A program made the translations under genes and the position numbers. A model generated the notes under the pieces. That model was given only the letters and a program-made list of their open reading frames with translations, had not been told where the DNA came from and made no database searches. A stretch of 64,000 nucleotides of DNA from Ricinus communis (taxonomy: Eukaryota; Streptophyta; Magnoliopsida; Malpighiales; Euphorbiaceae): the NCBI RefSeq assembly GCF_019578655.1, contig NC_063260.1:12774501-12838500 (forward strand). Direction: 5' to 3'. Within the stretch, counting starts at the first letter, position 1. Every line of letters begins with the position of its first letter. Below are positions 11,501 through 24,723 of this stretch, piece by piece.

Positions 11501-13809
11501 ACAGATAAAAGCATTTGGATAAATGAGCAAGAAAAGAAAAAAAGAACTTAACAAGAAAAGCTAACTTAATCCAACTGTAAAATTATTACAATGCATGTAA
11601 TGAAATGATCAAGGATGCAAATATCAATGAGTATTGGCATGTCATGCATGAGTGCCTCAATTGTTAAAGAAAGAAGATAAATAGAACAGATTCTGGCTTC
11701 AACATGGATTAATGAGTTACAAACTTAAAAAGTACAGTTCCTTTAAATATATCAAGTGCTGTCAGAGAAGTTGAAATGCACCAAGAAGCTGACCTTGATA
11801 TGAGTGGCATCGGTCATTGGAAAGTCATTGATCCCTGAAGGACACATAAAAGACTACAAAACAAAAAACAGAGGAAGTCATAAGAAGATGACAACTCGAG
11901 AACATAAACATTTGGAAAAGGTCAATCCATAATGGGGTTATTAAATTGAGAACTCCAAACAGTGGACAAATTCCATCAGATCTTCAATGATGTGATGGAC
12001 ATCACTTAGTTCTATCAACAATAGAAAATAACTATCTCCCATCTGAATGAAATTGCCCCAAGATACTATTGGTAAGATGGTATTCATGAATTACATACTA
12101 AGACCTCAATCAGTAAAAATTCTTGTGAGCCACAGATATACTGTTATGTGCAAGCACCTTAGACTTGGAAGTGAGAGATGTATGATTCACCTTTAAACCA
12201 AGAACACCAGCACTTAGGAGAGCTTCCAGAGAACTTCCATTGAATGCATTTTCTGGAACTAAGCCTCCCCAAAAACCTGGTGATAACATAATATAGTTAG
12301 AAACAAGTCCTTAAGATATTAGCATCCCAAGATTTAGTTTCAAGAGCATACCAACATCAACATAGATATTCTTTTCTGCAGCCTCAAGCTAACTCGTACA
12401 TGTCACAAAAAAACAAAAATAGTTTGTGAAACTTATGAGTACTTACAAGAAAAGCCCCACAAGCAAGCATGGGAAAGATTCAATTTAAAGAACGGAGATA
12501 ATGGATAAATAGCATCTCAAAACCAGGGCTTAAGTTTAGCAAAGTTATCATATTGGAACCACCAAACTTGTAAAGGTTTTGAACAAAGTAAAGAGACCCA
12601 ATTTTTAACCCTTTTACCTTGAGTCTCAAAGTTTCCACAGAAACAGTTGAGGGGTCGCTATTTAAAGGCATGTCAATCAACGTTGTAATGCCTCCTGTAG
12701 ATGCATATTATTCAAAATGTTCAGTCACCAAAATGCAGCAGAGCAAACATAATTAGTGACGCAAACATGATCCTAGTCTAGCACTATACAAGTTTTTAAT
12801 GCTGCTGAAAGAGAAGCTGATTGGAAGACTGAAAAAAAAAAACGAAGAATAGACATCCATGTTAGAGCATATAACATAATTTTAACTTCCATATTGGAGA
12901 TTTCTAAGAAGCAGGCATAACAGAAAATTTGGGCATTTTGCCAAAAAAGTGTAACAAAATGCAAGAAATTAATTCAATTTGAATTCTGTTTAGCCAATTC
13001 GCATGTTTGAAAAGGTCACAGTTGCTATAATTCAATTACTTGAACTTACAAAAACAACACATTCTTAATGAATGAAACCGTGCCACAATTGAATTCTTGG
13101 ACATACCAGCAGCAGCTGCTTTAGTTCCTGAAGGAAATCCTTCCCATTCAGTTCTTCCAGGATCATCAAGATGTGCATGCCTGACATAATTATAATTAAA
13201 TAGTTAAATTAGTCTATTTAACTGATCTTTATTTCAAATCCAACACGTAATAAACTTCTAAGACTTGAAATTTTTTCCTTTTTTTTTTTTTGAAAAAGAA
13301 GGCAATGAAATTCAAAAATCTTACACGTCAATAAATCCAGGCATAACAACAACTTCTCCATAATCAATCATATGTCCTCTTTTGAAATTTACATGCCAAT
13401 CCTCTTCTTTTACTACGGATACAATATTCCCTTCCTTTACCTCAACTGCTAAGTCATTCCAAAAAGACACAAAATAACAATTCAGGTATCCAGAACTAAC
13501 GAAACGACCAGGCCAATAACAAAAAACGAGAATAAGTTACTTGAAACACAAACCTGCACCAGAAATGACGCCACGTGGTGTGACGATGTTCTTGCTAATT
13601 ATCCAGAAATGGCTATAAGGAAGGAGGCTGCAGTCATTGTAAGTCAACTGCAGCAACCAATAGAAGATATATATTCATATTGCTATCAACAATGATCCAA
13701 GGAGGGAAAAATGGAAGATGGAGACTCTAACCTTTTGGGACTGAAAGAAGTAGAAAAAGGAAGCGAGAAGAGCTAGCAAAGGTAACATTCGCCATAGAAG
13801 ATGGTCCAT
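8579..13809 (-). CDS. ALN: Allantoinase
   Basis: Fifteen exons on the minus strand: 13809-13732, 13647-13554, 13445-13325, 13180-13107, 12694-12618, 12388-12352, 12276-12191, 11853-11794, 11474-11332, 10836-10710, 10553-10398, 10319-10209, 9360-9250, 9113-9015 and 8707-8579. They sum to 1503 bases, about 500 residues. The enzyme opens the hydantoin ring of allantoin to allantoate in purine catabolism and belongs to the cyclic amidohydrolase family. Metal-site motifs visible: [11 protein letters not shown] (HxH), the lysine in GVLGLKSF (the usual carboxylated ligand), LLVHAEI, HIVHLSD and DMLSSDHSP (the Asp). An N-terminal hydrophobic stretch after MDHLLWR fits a signal anchor, as expected for ER-associated plant allantoinase. 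The C-terminus ends with the family-typical [15 protein letters not shown]. It appears intact with all metal ligands present. Confidence 0.95.
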
Positions 13810-16486
13810 TTCTCTGTCTCGGATTCCTGTATCGATGAGATATGGAAGTTAATTTTTGGCAGCGAGTGGATTATGATGTCCGATCACGTGATGATTAGCC
13901 TGTTCTCTTTTTTCTGTGTGGGCGGAGGGAAAGCCAATCTCTGTGGAGTCCAGTCCCTTTTATGGCGTAAACAAAGATGCAGTTTGAAGGAAATCACTAA
14001 AGTGCGAATAATAATGGAGAAGTTAGGCCATAAAATAAAAATAATAAACCATCCAAATCAAACAGATTCGAGCGAATCGAGCCAAAACTCAAGGTTCGGT
14101 TTGAAGGTGTGTTTTTTAAAGAAAAATATTGAACAGTATCTTAATATAAAAATATATATTTCTAATAATTATGTAACTGTAATTACTCCATTCTTGTCAA
14201 TAAACTGCATAATTAAATGACAAATTTAATCTCTTTTTTCAATACTTCTAAAAGAAGAGAGTAATAAACACAAAACTCATATTTTAGAAGTTTGTTTTAC
14301 ACCGCATTTATACATCAATTGTGTCCTAACTAATTTTTTTTATTTTACAAAATTGCTCACATTATTGTTAATATATTTTGCATGCAGTATAATTTTAAAA
14401 GTTATAATTCTACTCCTTATCCAACTAAAAAATTGAGTGGACAATTTTGTTGTCTAGAGTTTGAATATAAAAATAAATATTAGAGTTTTGAATTCATAAA
14501 TCCCTGTTATAAAGCGTAATTTTATATTTTTATATAAATAGATTTAAAATTAATTTAAAGAGCATCGAACATAATTTTTATGAATAATAAAGTATTATTT
14601 TAAATTTTTTAACACAATTACACAAGTTTAAGGACTAAATTGACCAATAGAAACAAAACTTTTCAGTTTAGAGTCACTTCAACCCATTTTTTTCAAATTG
14701 GCGCATGCCTAGCAATCTCCCTCTTAAAATTAATTGAACAAATTTAAATTCATAAATCTTAGTTTTGGGAATAAAATAAACTTAGTTTTAAATATTAACA
14801 AAATTTTAAATTTTCATTTATATTTCTTATATTTATTATTATTTTCTTTTATAGAAAAGACTAAACAGTTAACAACACCATTGTGCCTCCATCTTCACCA
14901 TTAACACTACTATCATTGCCTCCATCACCTTGTCACAGTCATCCCTAACATTCGTTAGACATTTATATCATCATTCATCTACAAATTAACTGAAGAAACA
15001 ACACATGATAGCTAACTCTATAGAAACCTATGATCTAATTTCTTATTGTCATAAATATTATCAGTCGTCGATTCCTCTTATCTTCACTGATGGCACCACT
15101 ATCACACCCCTGTCATCTCTTTCATCATTTCTTCAGCCACTTCGACCTTTTTATCTACAGTTATCAGCAAAATTAATAAAAGCATAAACATAAAATAACA
15201 TAGTCTAAATTTCTCGTTGTGAATAAATATCTCATTTCAAAAATTAAATTTCAAGAAAAGTATACATCAATATTTAAAAAAACTCATTCTAATACACACC
15301 TTCCTTAACTCCCACTTGATATTATGCTTAAATGGATTTTTTTTCACTCACCAAGTTAATTTGATCAAATCTAAATCAATAAATCATGAACTATCTCAGA
15401 TTATTAAGAAGAGAAACAAGAAAATAAACCGTAGACAATAATAAATTAGTGAAAGAAAGCAACTTTATGGTTAGAAACAACTGAGAAATAGATCGTGGTG
15501 GTGCTGCAGAGATAAAGGCAGAAAAAGATTAGAATAATAGCATTCCAACAAGCTTTTAAGTCATACTCTTTTTCTATTATGGGAAATATATGTAGAAATT
15601 GAATTTTTAAACAACTCTCTAATTTATCATCATTTTCTAAAATAACTTAAGAGCCACGTACTCACTCTTTAAATTTAAAGAGCGAGTGAGTGACTCTTAA
15701 GTATATTATATTATTTATTTTATCTTTTTTATTTTTTCTTTAAGAGTTACATTTACTCTTCTTACTTATTTCTCTTTCTCTTTATTTTATTAAAAAGGTT
15801 AACTGGGGATTAAAATAGAAAATATTATTAAAATACGTTCACATTTCAAGATAAATTAAAATAAAAAATTTATTATTTATAATTTAATAGAGAAACATAT
15901 AAGAAATATTGTTGGAATTTATAAGAGAAAGAAAATTGAAAAAGATAGAGAAAAGACATTGTTGTTCGGTTATATATGGTAGTAAGAGCAATTTAGAAAA
16001 TTTGTTTGAGATGAAAAGTTATTATTACTGGAAAAAGCAAGATTTTTTTACACAACAATTGTTGCATTTTTTTTCTTTAAAATATTCATTCAGCCTCTGT
16101 TATGAAGTGTGCAGATCACATGCTTGACTAGTCAAAATTTGGGTTTAAGTCATCCAAATATAAATAGTTTTAGACCTATTTGCTGAAAAAGTTAAAATTT
16201 GATCTACTTGAACTCTTGACACAAGTTAAGGGGGTTTACTGACCCTTTGTCCAAAGAAAAACACAAACATACCCTTTGCCTCCCCATAATCAGCCGTACA
16301 CCCAGACCAAAACGATCTGAAATGCCGGAAAATATTGAGAATAACCAAATTACCCCTTTATAAGTTAAAATTACTAAATTAACCCCAACTATACATCTAA
16401 TTTTTCTTTCACCATTCAATTGTCCTTCCGGCTTTCCCTTTCCTCCTGTTAGATAGAGAAAGTGCGAAATTGTAAAGGAGAAAAAG
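13810..16486. other. Intergenic, AT-rich, between divergent genes
   Basis: The region separates the divergently transcribed allantoinase (-) and the CX3C protein gene (+). The first part, to about 13980, is less AT-rich and is the allantoinase promoter and 5' leader. The rest is strongly AT-rich with no recognisable coding sequence, and includes a 56-bp near-palindrome at 15646-15701. The last 250 bases are more pyrimidine-rich and probably hold the promoter and 5' leader of the next gene. Confidence 0.55.
15646..15701. repeat. 56-bp loopless near-palindrome
   Basis: The left arm begins CTTAAGAG and ends CTCTTTAAA; the right arm is its reverse complement with 24 of 28 positions matching and no spacer. 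It could extrude as a cruciform, or be the fused terminal inverted repeats of a tiny MITE. No flanking target duplication is obvious. Confidence 0.7.
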
Positions 16487-19400
16487 ATGCTACCACATCA
16501 ATGGACTCCACCTTGTGGAAGTCAGTGCACCCACAAATACGCTGCTCTAACTCAAATTCCATGTACGCTTGTTTTCCTTTTTTTTTTTTTTCTCTCAATT
16601 CCTTTCGCTTCTTGTTTCTTTTGATTCTTTTAATTCTAATTATTACCAAGTCACATATTAGGTCTTAGATTTGGTGTTTATCATAGATGTGTGATTCATT
16701 TATTGTTATTTCACTTGATTATCTGACTATGGATGTATAACTTTCTGGTGTGAGTGATATAATTATGTATTTATGGAAATTATTGCCTGGTCTAAGTGTA
16801 ACTACCCACCTGTGCATCAAACAGATAGATGAAGATGATTGAAACATGTTCTTGAGCCTTAATATAAAAGAATGTGTCAATTATCCAATGTTAAAGTGTA
16901 ACATTTATATATACGTGTATATTCCTATTTATTGCAATGTATCCACCTAGTACAGGAAGGAGTAGCTATATTTTTATATATATAAATTGCTTAGTTTGTG
17001 ATAATAGCCATTTAGGTGTTTGGTTATCTGGTTTAAATCATAAATGAGTAAACATATAGGATTTTTTAGTGCTGTTAATTGTTCTTTATCATGAATTCGA
17101 CTTGTGCTGCTATGTGTTTGGTCATCCTGATGCTGGGACTTACTGACCATTTTGCATGTATCTTGGTGTTTGTAGTGATGCATGTGTATGATATGTAAAG
17201 GGGAATGCATGAAAAATGATTGTATTTATTTAGTTACATTTGGAAAAGAATTTTATGAATTAATGCTATTTCGTTATCTGTACCCTAGTAGAAACGGGAG
17301 CGCTAGGAAGCAAAGCTTTTGCTTTCTATATATAGGGCTAGTTGTGAAATTTTTAAGAGATTTGTAAACTTTTTGGATGTAAATTGGCAATCTTATTTAC
17401 TATTGAGGTTTTGTTGACACCCAAACTGAGGTGCCTATGCAATATTACAGGATGGTTTTTGTACAAATTATTTTGTATGATACAAGTCCATTTGAGTGTG
17501 TCATTTTAGATTCTACTGATCAATTGTTTTTTTATTTACTCAGGTATCCTGCCAGCAAGGTTATTTGAATTTGAGTAGAGTTATTCTGATTTGTTGTTTA
17601 TGAATATCTTTCGATTGATAAGGATATTGATCTATTATCAAACTATCACATTGATAAATGTAATCGGTGCCATGGATTTTTTCAGGGAGAGTATTTTGCA
17701 AAAAAGGTTGTGATGCAGATGGAGAAACATGGGAAGAATGTGAGTACTAATATGCTTTATTGCCATTTTGCACCAGAGATATGTAAAGGTGTCAATTAGT
17801 AGTTTGTCGCTTGCGCTTAATAGTTGCACTCTCTGTTTCAAGTCCTGGACGATAGTGTCATTAAAGTTTTTTCTTGTACTTTCCTTTCCAAATTTGACTC
17901 TAAACATTGGAATCGTCTATCATGATATACAACTAATAATTTATTTGAGAGTGCTGTAAGAAATGAATAAATTATCAGTTAATGTATTAATATTAATGTA
18001 AATAATGAGTATTTGTAAATAATATAATATATATTTCATTAAATTACAATTATATCAAAAGTAATTAAATTTAATGCATCAAGGTTTTCTTTACAAAAAC
18101 TGTTACCTCAGTGGGCTAAATCTGACGTGCTTCTTGAGGAAAATAGGACTGCAAATTCTTAGCTGTATCAATTTATGAAGCACAGCACAGGAATGTAGTT
18201 TGGCTACACTTCACTTGTGCTGAAGTATATTCTTGGTCCAGTTTAGCTAGATCAATAGCCATTTATTTAAATTCAATATAACAAGAAATTACTAGTTTGA
18301 AACGTTAACCAGCAGTAATCTAAAGGAGGCGCATATCGACAGATAGTGTCATTTTCTGGTAAAATGACTTTTAACTCTTTTATCTTTTTGAACCTTTAGG
18401 TTTGTCAGAGTGCAATGAAATATGCTACAAGGATCCTGTCTTCAAGGACCAGCAGTGGAGTGCTTATATTGACCGGTCTCCTGGAGCTGCCAGATACTCT
18501 GAGGTATATCATCTTGTCATATCTTTTTCTTTTTTTCCTTTTTCAAAGTTTTCTATCATTGTATTGCACTGAAAATTTAAATAACTACCATGCACTGGAC
18601 ATGATCAAAGTCTTTAATGTAAGATCCTTTTGGGAAATTATTGACCCTATGGCCCTGACTCTATGAATGCAGATCTTCAATTGAGAGTTTTTCATTCAAT
18701 GAATCTCATCCAAAAGTACAATATTTATTCACATGTTTGGATTCATATATTTCACTTAAGACGTTAGGCATCTTCGAGGAAGAACAGCACCCTAGTCACG
18801 CAGAAGTTGTTCTTGTTAGATGGCTCCGTAAACCCATTCCAAGTTTACTTTAGATGATTAAGCACTTCCAACAGAGTTAATCACCTTTAATTGATCCATT
18901 CGACTTTCTAAATCTGAAAGAAAAGCTGTTGTCAAGATCTGGTATCAAGACAATAATGGAATAGTTTAATTCACGGAAAATTATGTTGGAAATTATCAAC
19001 ATCATGCATAAAGCATTCAGTTATAGCTATAGCTGGTTAAATCTTGTGGATATAGTTAAAAATTATATCATTTGTTCCAAAAAGAAGAGTGATGATAGCA
19101 GTAATCATATTTCGTTATTGCCTTTCTTTGTGCAGGAATGCTTCCATGCCTGTGTAGCTGGTTGTGGTTACAGGGTGAGTTTGTTCTCATGGTTAAGCTT
19201 TTAGTTGCAGTATGCCATTTTAATCATTAGAATCATGTTGAAGTTATTTTGATGCGTTTAGGACTATTTGTTTGGTAAACCTCTTCTGTATCATCTAGAA
19301 AACTCTCCTGTATAATACGAAAATCTAACCTTAACTTTCTCCACTTGTGTGGAATGTATGGATTTTTCAATAGCATTAACTGAATAAATGTATAAAAATA

Positions 19401-19691
19401 TGCTGCAAGCACGCTTGCCCGTTTCCCTGTGTCACCCCTTTTTTTTTCCCCTCCTGGCTTCTCTAGTGGTTATAGTAGAATTGACCAATTCTTACCATTA
19501 TTTCTTTTGTTGCTGCTGATGAGTTTGCTAGTTATTTTGGACTGCAGTTTGAAATTGAAGCAGAGAAAGTCGATCAGATTCGTCCAAACAGGCCATGCAA
19601 GCTTCCTCCCCCACCCCCAGCTCAGAAGCCACCTCCAGTAGCTACTAAACCAGGCGAACCTACTCAAGACGTACCTTGCACTTCTGCATAG
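16487..19691 (+). CDS. Small 12-cysteine protein with repeated CX3C motifs
   Basis: Five exons: 16487-16562, 17686-17739, 18400-18503, 19136-19174 and 19548-19691. They join in frame to 138 residues. Twelve cysteines sit at 10, 14, 30, 34, 44, 48, 52, 80, 84, 88, 108 and 135. Ten of them form CX3C pairs (CGSQC, CKKGC, CLSEC, CNEIC, CFHAC, CVAGC). The C-terminal third is proline-rich (KLPPPPPAQ). I see no signal peptide or membrane segment. The ATG at 16487 is chosen because only this frame joins to exon 2; an overlapping ATG at 16501 is out of frame. I believe it belongs to a conserved plant family, but I cannot name it. CX3C pairs recall small Tim and CHCH-like intermembrane-space proteins folded by disulfide relay, or zinc binding; both are inference. 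Intron 1 carries a repeat fragment at 16871-16920. Confidence 0.8.
16871..16920 (+). repeat. Fragment of a dispersed repeat inside an intron
   Basis: The stretch reading ATGTGTCAATTAT and then TTAAAGTGTAACA and ATATATAC matches the repeat copy at about 45687-45870 and the copia-split copy at 45232 onward. It lies in intron 1 of the CX3C protein gene. Confidence 0.55.
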
Positions 19692-20576
19692 TGAGGGTAA
19701 AATTAGGTAGAAGCGGAAAATAATAGATGCCGTATCATATCAATTTTGTTAGCTATCTTTTATAGTCTTAGGGCCTTTTAATTTGTGGCCCTCATTGGGT
19801 TACTGAAGCTTCATGGCGCAGTAGTGACGTCGCCGGGTATTCTGGATTTTGATAGCGTCCTTGGATAACTGAATTGTACAATCAGCATAGGCAGGCTTCA
19901 GAAAGTATAGAGCATAGTTTCAAAAATGTACCCTGACTGGTTCTGTTATTTCGATCATATAGGTAAAACTTTTTCATGGTGGCCTTAGCAGTTGTGATTT
20001 AGAATTGCTTTAACAATCAATCAAATGTACACCCGTTTGTTCTATTATTCTTCGGAGCCCATTTTTGCAGTGTGTAATCATTACGGTACCAGTATGAAAT
20101 TGGGGCTTCAGCTTATGCCCAATTTCAACTCAATTTTAAATTTATTTTTTGGCGGATTCTGCGTGCCCCGCTCAATTAGATTGAGATTCAGTATCTGTAA
20201 TAATAGTAATAGTAATAATTATAATAGTAATAATAATAAAAGAATTCTGGGTGAAAAAAGAAAACGGTTTTTAAAAATTTTACAGTATTGCTTTTTTTTT
20301 TTTTGAACAAGTAAAATGCAAATTTAACAGTATTAAGTGGATTAATTTGAGTTCTTTTTAATTACAGTCGAGTGTTTGTAACCTGGTCTTGCTCCCCGTG
20401 CTCGAGCCTCGAAGTCCTACTGTGATGAGACCGATAGCAGAACCAAAACTCTATAAACGACGTCATATTCAGCAACCTAGCATTTACAGTCACAGCAATC
20501 AGAACCATTAAATCACCGATCCAATAACCCTAATTCAAAAGAACACTGTAGAGAAACTTTTAGCAAGTGAAAAAAA
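19692..20576. other. Intergenic: 3' UTR, then promoter of the TFIIH gene
   Basis: The first half is the presumed 3' untranslated region of the CX3C gene. A short AAT/AGT simple repeat lies near 20199-20238. The last 190 bases are less AT-rich and contain a CGACGTCA motif near 20459 and a telo-box-like TAACCCTAA at 20525-20533, an element common near the start of plant housekeeping genes. No extra gene is seen. Confidence 0.6.
20525..20533 (+). promoter_or_regulatory. Telo-box-like element upstream of TFB2
   Basis: TAACCCTAA lies about 45 bases before the ATG of the TFIIH gene. Telo-boxes (AAACCCTAA) are known in promoters and leaders of plant growth and translation genes. Match by eye only; no functional evidence in the window. 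Confidence 0.4.
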
Positions 20577-23500
20577 ATGCCTCAAGTGAGGATCATTGCT
20601 AAGAATTTCATGGACATGGTGGCGTCTTTGCCTGCCATGAAGCTCGATAAGCTTTACACCAATCCCTTCATTTGCCAAGCCATTCTCAGGTAATTATTAT
20701 TATTATTTAGTTTCTCCCCTCTTTTTTTTTTTTTTTTCTATTTTACAAGTTCTTGTAAACTGAAAAAGAATTATTGAGTTCCTTTTTTTTTTTTTTGAGG
20801 TCATTGCCGCCTTTAGCGAAGAAATATGTGGTACAAATATTGTATATTGATGGTCCAGTAGCAGACAAAACGCTAGAAGAATGGCTACTTCCTGATGGAT
20901 CATCTAAGCACAGAGTAGCTATTGATCGATTGACCCAGTTGAGAATTTTCACTGAGATTGTTGACAGGTAGAACCTGCTTTCTATTGGAGAGATTAATTT
21001 AAACTGCACGTTTTGGCTGAAGTTTGTTTTAATTTATAATACTAAATTTGGCAGGAAAAAGGAAATCAGTTACAAATTAAATCCTACATTTCAGACTAAT
21101 CTCCAGAAGCATTTAATAGATGGGTAAGTTTTATTCTTATTAGACATGTTTAGCTTTTACTTGTTGCATTCTTAGTTTGGATTAACATAAACAAATAAAT
21201 ACACAACTAATTAAGATATTACCTACTGTCAATTTTATTGCTTGAGCGTTTGGTTGATGACACCATTTTGCTTGGGCTTTGTATGTGTTTTATTTGGTGC
21301 TTAATAAGAACTTTTGTATGGATAATGCAGGGGAGTTTTGCCTGGGGAACCATTGGCTTCAAATATCGCTGTAAGACTCCCAACATTGGAGGAACTTGAT
21401 ACATATGCACTTGGACAGTGGGAGGTGTTAACTCTGTTTATGTTTTCTTTTTCTTTAATTATCTTTTTTATCTTTTCACATTTCTGTTTAAGGAAAATGT
21501 ATGCTAGTTCTTGTTTATCATGGTAACGACTATGACTTAATGATATCGCTACTTTTTACCTCTTGATAGTTGGTTGTTTATTAGATTAAAACTGTTTTCT
21601 TATTGCTGATGTTTGTGTTAAACCAGTGTTTCTTGCTGCATCTTATAAATTCGGGACATGCAGAAAGGTCAACTAACTTTAGCTCTTCTATGATGAAAAT
21701 ATTCCAGCGGGGTCTTTTGACTCAAAGGTATTATTGTCTTTTTCACCACAAAGCTGCTTCTTTTTTAACATTGAGGATTTTGCATTTCATATTTGTAACA
21801 TCCTTTGCATTTGCCTTTTCTATAGGGACAAAGAAGCTCCACGATTAACTGAGAGTGGTTTCCAGTTTCTGGTGTGCATTATGTTAATTATGAACAATTT
21901 GCACTTTGTGATTGTTCATTATTGGAAATTGAAATTTCTTTTAAATATGCAATTCCAGCTGATGGATACAAATGCACAACTTTGGTATATCATCAGAGAA
22001 TATATTTCTAACTCTGAGGTATGGATCCATTAAGTCTTTTAGGTTGTTTCCTCTTCTGACTTTTGCCCCTATGTGATAGCAGACTTCTTACTACTTCTAT
22101 TATATGACTCTCTTACTTGTAAATTCATATCATGGCCATTTCTTCAAACAATGGCTATTGATGATCCAAGCTCCTTGCTAGTTGCTTGGTTTTGGCACAG
22201 CTAAAGCAGACTGCTCGCTTGGGATTATAGTAAGGCTAAAATCCGCCTCAGTTCAACTTGTGGGGCTTGCAGGCCTGTGATCTTCTTGAGTCTCAAGAAC
22301 TGGAATCATAATAATTGTTTATTATTTGAAATCACTCTTTTCCTTTTTGTTCCTGTAAATGAAAGAGAATACATTTCACACAATTAAGTCTAAGATGCAA
22401 ATTCTCTGCGTATTCTCCTATATTTATTCAATCTAGAAATTATTAATAAATATTCTTAAGATTAATTGTCGACATTGTCATTAAAAGCTAAGAATTAACA
22501 TAGACGTCTTAAATACTTTATTTTCTTTTGAGCTTTTTAAGCAATAGTGATGATAATCATAATAGTAACTAGAAGGGCTGAATCTATTGATTACTCAACC
22601 CCAATCTTTTCTTACCTATGCTATTGTCAGCCTTGTCGGTGAGCTCTAGTTATGCCAGTGAGCTTGCTTCACAATGGGTAAACCCGGTTCCAGCTGACTT
22701 TACTTGCACTAGCAGCCTGATATTTGTTGGTTTTATTTCTTTGCAGTGCTAAACAGTGGTTATTTTATTCCCCCTTCTTTCTTTTTGAGTTGCATGTCTT
22801 GTATTATGATTTTCTTTTCCCTTTTGGTTCAGGAGCGTGGTCTGGATTCAGCAGATCTGATTTCCTTTTTGCTAGAGCTTAGTTTTCATATCACTGGTGA
22901 GGTATTGAGTCAGACTTTTCAGCTTATAACTGATGTCATGGATGATCAATTACTGCTTAAAATGAAAATTTGTTTGGCTAAATCTTTTCAGGGTGAAAAC
23001 CCTCTTTCTTCAGTAGATTATTCAGACAAGCAGGAGTATATTCTCTAACACTCGTTCTTTACTTCTTCATGATTTAGGCATATAATATGATTATGTTGAC
23101 TGAATTTCAGAGGAATATGATAAAGGACCTTGCAGACTTGGGATTGGTGAAACTTCAGCAGGTTATCTAATCTGTTTATCTTGCTTTTCTATGTGCTATT
23201 TACCTTTTAGAGAATAGGTATTACTTTACTGCACTTATTAAAATCTATATTTTCAGGGCAGGAAGGAGAGTTGGTTTATACCTACTAAATTAGCTACCAA
23301 TCTCTCTATGAGCTTGACAGATTCATCATCACGGAAACAGGTGTACTAGATGTAATCTATATACAGAATGCAACTTGGCTTTCTAACCATAATTACTATT
23401 GCATTTTCGCCTGTTCTGTAACAAATTTTGTTTTCATCTGTTTCCTTTACTTATTGCAGCATGCATAGTGGAACCCGATATGACTTTGATGTAGATTCAG

Positions 23501-24723
23501 AATATATAGATTATGTGCGATGATTAAAACCACGATCACTCTTGTCTTGGCCGAAGTGGGAGTTTGAGACATGGCTCTGTTAGGAGGGAGGGAGTTTGCC
23601 CTTTTCTCTCACGTGGTCTTTTGTTCTCCTTTTCAGGGATTTGTTGTCGTGGAAACAAATTTTAGGATGTATGCATACTCAACGTCTAAGCTGCATTGCG
23701 AAATTATGCGTCTTTTCTCAAGGTATGCCCTTTCCTGCACATCTGAATTTAAAGTCTAGTTACTCTAAATTACTAGTCCCCATCTGGTAAGCACTCGACT
23801 CTGGTATTGATTGGTGAAGTTAAGAAGTGAAGCTTTCTGCTTATATATGCAGGGTAGAGTACCAACTTCCAAATCTTGTTGTCGGGGCAATGACGAAAGA
23901 AAGCTTGTACAGTGCTTTTGAAAATGGCATCACAGCAGAGCAGGTGAGCTTTCTCATAACCAACTGTACTGTTTCTCATATCCTTGTCGGTGTCATAGTA
24001 ACTGAATGTATTCTTTGTCAAAATTCAAAAAGGCCTTTCCGAGGCTGCTAATAGGGTGCTGAAAGATTACAAATCTAAGATGTTAGGTCTGGTTTGTTTC
24101 TATTTGCCATTTTGGGAACTATTATGCTTGAGCTTACTCTAATTCCTCTTCCTTTGCAGATAATTTCTTTTCTTCAGCAGAATGCCCATCCTCGTGTTGC
24201 TGAGAGAATACCTTCTGTTCCTGAGAACGTCACAGATCAGGTGATAATGACTTCTATGTTCAGATATATTTTCTCCTGTCACTGGGCTAAAAGTTTAAAT
24301 TTTGTATTTGCAACTTTCCATGAAAAGCAAATCAGTTCTGTTCTTCACATATTACTATCGATTATAGAAAAATTTATATCTTGTTCTTGTTTCCTAGTTT
24401 TGCGAAATGTATTCCATTCTTTTTATGTGACAGATAAGACTCTGGGAGTCGGACATGAACAGGGTTGAGATGACCCCTGCACATCTCTATGATGAATTCC
24501 CCTCTAGGGTAAGCCGAGTACCTTATTCTTGACTGTTAGTTTGGTCACACCTGTTCGTTTTCTCACGTTGTATCTTTTCACCTGCCAGGATGTCTTTGAG
24601 GCCGCTTGTAACTTTGCACGAGACTGGAATGGTTTACTGTGGGAAGATTCGAAAAGGATGCGCATGGTAGTGAAGGCAGAGATTCACCTGAACATGCGAG
24701 AGTATCTTCGTGGACAGAAGTAA
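20577..24723 (+). CDS. TFB2: TFIIH core subunit Tfb2/p52 (GTF2H4)
   Basis: Fifteen exons: 20577-20689, 20800-20967, 21055-21123, 21331-21424, 21627-21727, 21826-21871, 21959-22018, 22833-22901, 23078-23161, 23257-23340, 23637-23722, 23853-23943, 24160-24240, 24434-24508 and 24589-24723. The 1356 bases give 451 residues, the usual Tfb2 length. Recognised from the family order: an N-terminal YVVQILYIDGPV / TLEEWLLPDG block, a central LWYIIREYIS and LSFHITGE segment, the GFVVVETNFRMYAYSTS motif, the LPNLVVGAMTKES segment and a C-terminal region ending MREYLRGQK. Family knowledge: Tfb2 anchors the XPB helicase and stimulates its ATPase within TFIIH, in RNA polymerase II initiation and nucleotide excision repair in the nucleus. 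No frameshift or lost exon is seen. Confidence 0.94.

Noticed and set aside
17543..17560. Possible 16-base micro-exon (GTATCCTGCCAGCAAG) in the CX3C gene
   Set aside because: It has flanking AG and GT, but including it breaks the frame into the cysteine-rich exons. Joining 16562 directly to 17686 gives a continuous conserved-looking protein.
18415..18510. Alternative frame reading MKYATRILSSRTSSG across exon 3 of the CX3C gene
   Set aside because: It lacks continuity with the other exons; the cysteine-bearing frame is supported by four neighbouring exons.
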